Under the pieces are notes generated by a model, which ran no database searches, was not told the origin of the DNA, and was given only the letters and a program-made list of their open reading frames with translations. Made by a program: the position numbers and the translations under genes. Below, one piece after another: positions 63,801-64,000 of a DNA stretch of 64,000 nt. The stretch comes from S010-25 sp964441285. Lineage in GTDB: Bacteria > Pseudomonadota > Gammaproteobacteria > SZUA-229. Where the stretch lies: positions 62,001 to 126,000 of the forward strand of contig CAYTUK010000001.1 in the NCBI GenBank assembly GCA_964441285.1. Direction: 5' to 3'. Positions within the stretch are counted from its first letter, which is position 1. Every line of letters starts with the position of its first letter.

Positions 63801-64000
63801 TGCATGGTGTTGGGCCAACCTGTTCACAATTTCTACCATTAGTTAATGATGGGAATACCAACCATGACTATCTCTACAAAATCAGTGTAACGAATCAGGC
63901 CAGCAGTGGTGGCGTGCCGCGTGCACCAGCTTATGATGTAGTCGTAACTGATCAACTCGATTCAACCAATACCGGTCTGATTGCAGTGAAGCCACCCGGT
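57893..64000 (+). CDS. Giant repetitive surface protein with DUF11-like domains (partial)
   Basis: An open frame runs from about 57863 to the right edge without a stop, giving at least 2036 codons. I place the start at TTG 57893, because it is the only usable start before a good signal (TALLFAGCLLLLPVQNALA) and GGCGAG lies just upstream. The mature part consists of beta-sandwich-like repeats of about 120-180 residues with Thr/Asn-rich strands and sporadic Cys. They follow the pattern of DUF11 domains: VTNNGPQSRAGLEDLLVND, an INPADLDINI-like start, and repeated G-x-x-F/Y-x-V-x-V-x-N-x-G. It is probably a surface adhesin or filament protein. The adjacent motor cluster may serve it. Confidence 0.82.
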   Translation, partial: MYSNQTKNLFWTRLTALLFAGCLLLLPVQNALAVANIVTGSSFTSADPARSNAYMDAGGTWNGATEVTNTTGDTLTLTLQNTATGPVSTDSAFNFALTVNVNSGFRLPTSPVVVTVTSFTGTCPLINSVTATQAGGVGTPVTVNFPTNTRIEPGCSYNLDLSLTTDSVAPSVAAGFYNIDFNLRYNKINNTANSVHTQKQTQSVEVRKGEIALIKTAVTPLAGDGDTVEYTVSLLGAGEGGVFHVVLNDVLSADLSNLVIVPVGGLATDPSLGNPLIIPYIAANQTVKFSVFARVKVNPNAASCPLLRNDATATERLGGSSTFFDIIPYNLQNPFLDYTAPVINIPFGTTGVKVIVPVKNTGTGIAKNISIKAANLMAYTIAIDSVASPNWSYAAGVFTHIGTLAAGVSDNIVFTASVNSCPPPADRNLNWIPAYKNACGTSFFPPLRFSSIATGNLPTVNVTKSTVANALNIGQAGSYRLSIGGNNIVSLPDDGVPTNKDFAVTDTLPAGITAAKIKLIPTGTIVLVNGLPYTAGTVIPDQATITWRGDRVDLLALPVLKIDYTAGAAGVCPVGQSIRNSATMNYAACSISNTSLASFILNESPAGGAVLNINVGGDGNFEAGARDTNGIARDQPREGEPIPFTVNYTFPAGFTGTWSGSRYRAALRSNVATGVPLVLTDNRTRVHLQISRISDGVSVCNLDLNPATDFTGGGGNGPLVIPDLGAISGCSLPANMQNHTMVLTYSATSPEGNLDSNRNPLNDNNVGSYLENTQLTVSGGSLSCLGNTTFEQAVNVNIERAVLGLTATLNNGDPVSVCAVVPASLNVTGPAVDTSAENIQLQFNAANFEFMNAAGSPGNLTTDLAYKGSLAALGFSASKTGADIFMTPAARTSVVNADGSVSFFVRLRDSMVPKTLSAKVSYDSHHTAPDGSPTDVDRDYNVAINATPFKVLSGKLKMEFFPPDIILQDSSAYNFRVQVANVGTGTAVNARYRITLPAGMRFDSANVTPFSPTGFNFSGQTIEWDLGSMPAGKVINININTSIDQTTCFQKTDTSGNLLETITSQNEWGCGSPIVNTIKKPALIVAPNQLLVRHDSTSSFCKLCNQGEVHLIVLNNGGVLLTNVNVVENLQNSGLTYVPNSMHYLVDGVAGAAPLAEPVVSGPSGELITWTPTQIPELASLYSAFNTAPNTPQKIEIIYKVQRNTAKGFNEEGLSSANRTISATATYGLFCDINATNPSRTTVNSAAFELPIKQPVPIVTKQARNVDANQPASAYAGTVYGGTDDDVIWRVKVTNNGPQSRAGLEDLLVNDTIGGNFTLSQICNSEANATSAANGTPADGINCISNPTALTATLDVADPFGNPNNDEPGSFIDTLQGGETFIYFVGKIQNTCANHTNNTTIQWGCQANSPPQGGISTPASSGGQVPFFSNAGSANLSTAVNPAGVLISQSITGSNSAQPLGSKGILTIRIRNQSGGTVRNIALDDLLPAGYAFDPTLKSAVVSPAFGNYSGMIDTVTLTNPQASPENNTHPAFSLSSSTGAAPQNNLLRHGDILTLTLGVIRVNNFDIVANPIVRVENSGDGSDPAYVTPLNNALSVTFQNTCGKALLPSPATKNLSITVNPADLDININPSNPDLIYILSDPTATLNLSVVVKNNGGNDAHDFYTLVTTGSGLNVTTMPSGCSVTTNPPPRAVWKPALPATATVYQCTSNNPIPPGQSNTFTFKVQKSGTGADLTFRADVVGEITQADGTPLTFPAPDTATITNTANNYSLDSIRARLIGFNLTKVLQGNCSENNPPGVNSNVQIGEDCTYRMEAGWFGFATPGFGSIKIQNISITDSIPSGQGYLSENTSNSSTGIGAINTSPATLNPLDQPTAISWKFGSLIKDETFSVDLLTRTLNKPLNSSAVPNLQAANRADTVNASFDVVFNAKKFTFNNLTPGYPPIAKRQVTVTVTEPKLLVTTTVCNESLHGVGPTCSQFLPLVNDGNTNHDYLYKISVTNQASSGGVPRAPAYDVVVTDQLDSTNTGLIAVKPPG

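Overview
The window reads as chromosomal DNA of a gammaproteobacterium of moderate to low GC. The evidence is a type II secretion (T2SS) operon, rhombosortase, a PEP-CTERM-type sorting signal, cysQ, yrfG, folB/folK with a pteridine reductase, the L28/L33 ribosomal pair, uppP, and two DsrC-family sulfur-carrier homologues. The DsrC/TusA-type genes fit a sulfur-metabolising lineage, but I cannot name a genus. I saw no tRNA, rRNA, CRISPR array, transposase or phage gene.

Layout. 1-6.4 kb: a partial secreted metzincin-type metallopeptidase with a secreted partner, peptide deformylase, an orphan MbcA/ParS-type antitoxin, an unassigned radical SAM enzyme, cysQ, yrfG and a YkgJ-type cysteine-cluster protein. 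6.4-10.9 kb: minus-strand gspI-J-K-L-M-N. 11.3-31.2 kb: a plus-strand block inserted between gspI and gspH. It encodes a PEP-CTERM-type protein, a PstS-like secreted protein, a two-partner secretion (TPS) transporter, a 3408-residue filamentous-haemagglutinin-type exoprotein, a DUF2341-LamG-ExbB fusion, ExbD, a TonB-like protein, a porin and a coiled-coil protein. 31.3-33.2 kb: the rest of the split T2SS operon (an unknown membrane protein, gspH, gspG), with rhombosortase divergent from it. 33.9-46.4 kb: mostly housekeeping genes: an MscS channel, a retropepsin-like protease, pteridine reductase, a MidA/NDUFAF7-type methyltransferase, uppP, a VanZ-like protein, an HPP protein, two DsrC homologues, a LysR regulator, rpmG/rpmB, folB/folK, a TusA-like protein and an alpha/beta hydrolase. 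47.1-57.5 kb: a second motor cluster of a coiled-coil protein, three TPR proteins (two of them lipoproteins), a small periplasmic protein, one ExbB, two ExbDs and a TonB-like protein with an AgmX/PglI-type C-terminus. 57.9-64.0 kb: the start of a giant repetitive surface protein that runs off the window.

The most interesting content is two separate gene sets that each pair a proton-channel motor (ExbB/ExbD plus a TonB-like transducer) with a giant secreted or surface protein. The first couples a TPS exoprotein to an ExbB carrying periplasmic carbohydrate-binding-like domains. The second resembles the core of the Myxococcus Agl-Glt gliding machinery, and one of its two ExbDs has Asn at the conserved transmembrane Asp position. 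Neither set has an obvious metal-uptake receptor, so a role in surface assembly, adhesion or motility is a reasonable inference.

A second theme is a dispersed intergenic repeat of about 132 bp with long imperfect terminal inverted repeats. There are five near full-length copies, one deletion remnant that forms the 3' end of the deformylase gene, and one diverged copy. One copy ends 10 bp before the start of the giant TPS exoprotein and another lies in front of the giant surface protein. There is also a perfect 42-bp palindrome inside the methyltransferase gene.
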